Shown here in pieces: positions 14,221 through 15,365 of a stretch of 15,365 nt of DNA. Below the pieces are notes generated by a model. The model was given only the letters and a program-made list of their open reading frames with translations. It was not told where the DNA came from and searched no databases. Origin of the DNA: DATDPY01 sp964395765 (GTDB taxonomy: Bacteria; Bacteroidota; Bacteroidia; Cytophagales; Cyclobacteriaceae); NCBI GenBank assembly GCA_964395765.1, contig CAYNCU010000094.1, forward strand, positions 1 to 15,365, given 5' to 3'. The stretch's first letter is position 1, and the number at the start of each line of letters is the position of its first letter. A program made the position numbers and the translations under genes.

Positions 14221-15219
14221 ATGTTCTGGCTCGTAGCTTCCATTGTTGTAATGGCTTTATGTTTTGATTTCCTTAACGGAATGAACGATGCCGCCAATTC
14301 GGTCGCGACCATTGTTTCCACCAAAGTGTTATCCCCTCATGCCGCAGTGATCTGGGCCGCCTTATTTAATTTTATAGCTGCATTTTTGTTCGGCGTTACC
14401 GTTGCCGATACGATCGGGAAAGGGGTAATTGATACCAATATCGTAAATGCCTACCTGATCCTGGCCACATTACTGGGATCCATTATATGGGTTTATTTCT
14501 GTACCCGCATGGGTTTGCCTATCAGTGTATCCCATGCTCTTGTCGGTGGATTGATCGGAACAGGATTATTGGTGGGTGGTCCTGATGTAATAATTTCATC
14601 AGGGGTAATTAAAATATTCATATTCATTGTGTTATCGCCAATATTAGGATTTATTTTATCCTACTTCCTGATGATCTTAACCTTATATGTTTTCAAGAAA
14701 ACGCCGCCCAAAAAGGTTGATCATTACTTCAGGTACCTGCAGCTTGTTTCCTCGGCGATATTCAGTATAGGGCATGGCAGTAATGATGCCCAGAAAACAA
14801 TGGGCATTGTGGCCGTCCTTTTATACAGCACCGGATACCTGAATCATTTTTATGTTCCGACATGGGTTATCTTCGCCGCTTACACCTCCATGGCGCTGGG
14901 AACTTTTACAGGGGGCTGGAAAGTAATACAGACGCTGGGTATGCGACTGACCGAGATTAAGCCGGTACATGGATTTTGTGCAGAAACGGCCGGTGCAATC
15001 ACCATTATCGGGGCTTCTTTCGGAGGAATTCCTGTAAGTACCACCCATACCATTACAGGATCGGTAGCAGGGGTAGGCGTGGTTAAAAGATTTTCATCGG
15101 TCCGTTGGGGAATTGCCTGGAATATTATCCTGGCCTGGATACTCACCATCCCCGGTACCATGTTACTCTCATCCGGGATTTACTGGTTTATGCTCAATGT
15201 GCTTCACATTAAGCCCTGA
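14221..15219 (+). CDS. pit: Inorganic phosphate transporter, PiT family
   Basis: A 332-residue inner-membrane transporter with about ten hydrophobic helices, belonging to the PiT family that takes up metal-phosphate with protons or sodium. The internal duplication typical of the family is plain: F-D-F-L-N-G-M-N-D-A-A-N at 15-26 pairs with F-S-I-G-H-G-S-N-D-A-Q at 181-191, and L-P-I-S-V-S-H-A at 99-106 pairs with I-P-V-S-T-T-H-T at 270-277. The central hydrophilic loop (about 158-170, K-K-T-P-P-K-K) is short, as in compact bacterial and archaeal Pit proteins, compared with the roughly 500-residue E. coli PitA. The gene follows DUF47 after seven bases, so the two are one operon. ATG 14221 gives helix one directly. 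Low-affinity, constitutive uptake is the usual role; ion coupling is not decided. Confidence 0.96.
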   Translation: MFWLVASIVVMALCFDFLNGMNDAANSVATIVSTKVLSPHAAVIWAALFNFIAAFLFGVTVADTIGKGVIDTNIVNAYLILATLLGSIIWVYFCTRMGLPISVSHALVGGLIGTGLLVGGPDVIISSGVIKIFIFIVLSPILGFILSYFLMILTLYVFKKTPPKKVDHYFRYLQLVSSAIFSIGHGSNDAQKTMGIVAVLLYSTGYLNHFYVPTWVIFAAYTSMALGTFTGGWKVIQTLGMRLTEIKPVHGFCAETAGAITIIGASFGGIPVSTTHTITGSVAGVGVVKRFSSVRWGIAWNIILAWILTIPGTMLLSSGIYWFMLNVLHIKP

Positions 15220-15229
15220 ATTTAAAATA

Positions 15230-15244
15230 CCGGCAACCTGTCGG
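15230..15244 (+). terminator. Weak hairpin after pit
   Basis: CCGGCA and TGTCGG pair over six positions (one G-U) around a three-base loop, 11 bp after the pit stop codon. No U run follows, so intrinsic termination is doubtful. Confidence 0.25.
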
Positions 15245-15286
15245 AACCTTCCTGTTCTCTGCTTACAACTGCCTGACCGTTACCAA

Positions 15287-15319
15287 TTTGTTTGCATTTC
15301 CCAGGATTGTTTATTTTAG
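15287..15319 (+). promoter_or_regulatory. Possible promoter for a gene beyond the right edge
   Basis: TTTG at 15287-15290 and TATTTTAG at 15312-15319 (seven of eight to TAnnTTTG) are 21 bp apart. An ATG forms the last three bases of the window, 44 bp after the -7 box, the same distance as for other genes here. The gene itself cannot be seen. Confidence 0.35.
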
Positions 15320-15365
15320 CGCTGTTAAAGAGTTTTGTGGCAAGGATAGTTATTGGTTATATATG

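Noticed and set aside
15113..15319. 68-residue frame overlapping the end of pit
   Set aside because: It is out of frame within the pit coding sequence and has no recognisable composition or motif.

Overview
The window looks like chromosomal DNA of a Bacteroidota bacterium, probably an environmental draft genome. It has moderate GC and AT-rich intergenic spaces, and most start codons lack a Shine-Dalgarno sequence. Two promoters match the Bacteroidota -7 element TAnnTTTG exactly (minus strand, 12884-12891 and 8688-8695). The gene content is also typical: a periplasmic-TPR histidine kinase, an N-terminal M23 peptidase with a long beta-rich tail, YceI, SUMF1-like and Tat-exported sugar-enzyme homologues, and a DUF47-Pit pair. 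A run of 10 N (7234-7243) is an assembly gap inside one gene.

Layout. (1) 1-7454, all minus strand, transcribed from high to low coordinates: TPR/coiled-coil histidine kinase (spans the gap), fumarylacetoacetate-hydrolase-family enzyme, M23 peptidase, Bcp-type peroxiredoxin, VWA-domain exported protein, and the N-terminal part of a class III aminotransferase cut by the window edge. The kinase-FAH spacing is 64 bp, FAH and M23 overlap by 38 bp, M23 and Bcp are 3 bp apart, and the last two spacings are 58 and 28 bp. (2) 7455-7709: leader with two inverted repeats and a heptamer repeat. (3) 7710-9756: an exported hydroxypyruvate-isomerase-like TIM barrel (-) divergent from an ApbE flavin transferase (+). 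(4) 9857-13178, minus strand: a small two-helix membrane protein, then YceI, SUMF1-domain protein and Tat-exported Gfo/Idh/MocA oxidoreductase; the last three probably form an operon. (5) 13179-13565: a gene-free 387 bp spacer with several short-period repeats and hairpins. (6) 13566-15219, plus strand: DUF47 (PhoU-like) and Pit phosphate transporter operon, followed by a possible promoter for a gene beyond the window.

Biology. Many products carry export signals (kinase sensor, M23, VWA, TIM barrel, ApbE, Gfo/Idh, SUMF1, YceI), so the region is rich in envelope and periplasmic functions. The DUF47-Pit pair is the only clear two-gene functional module (low-affinity phosphate uptake). The enzymes in regions 3 and 4 resemble sugar or polyol metabolism but no complete pathway is visible. 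I see no phage, IS element, CRISPR, tRNA, rRNA or convincing novel defence system. The points most worth a second look are the gap-split kinase, the non-ATG start of the M23 gene inside its neighbour, the repeat-laden 13.2-13.5 kb spacer, and the SUMF1 protein without formylglycine-generating cysteines.
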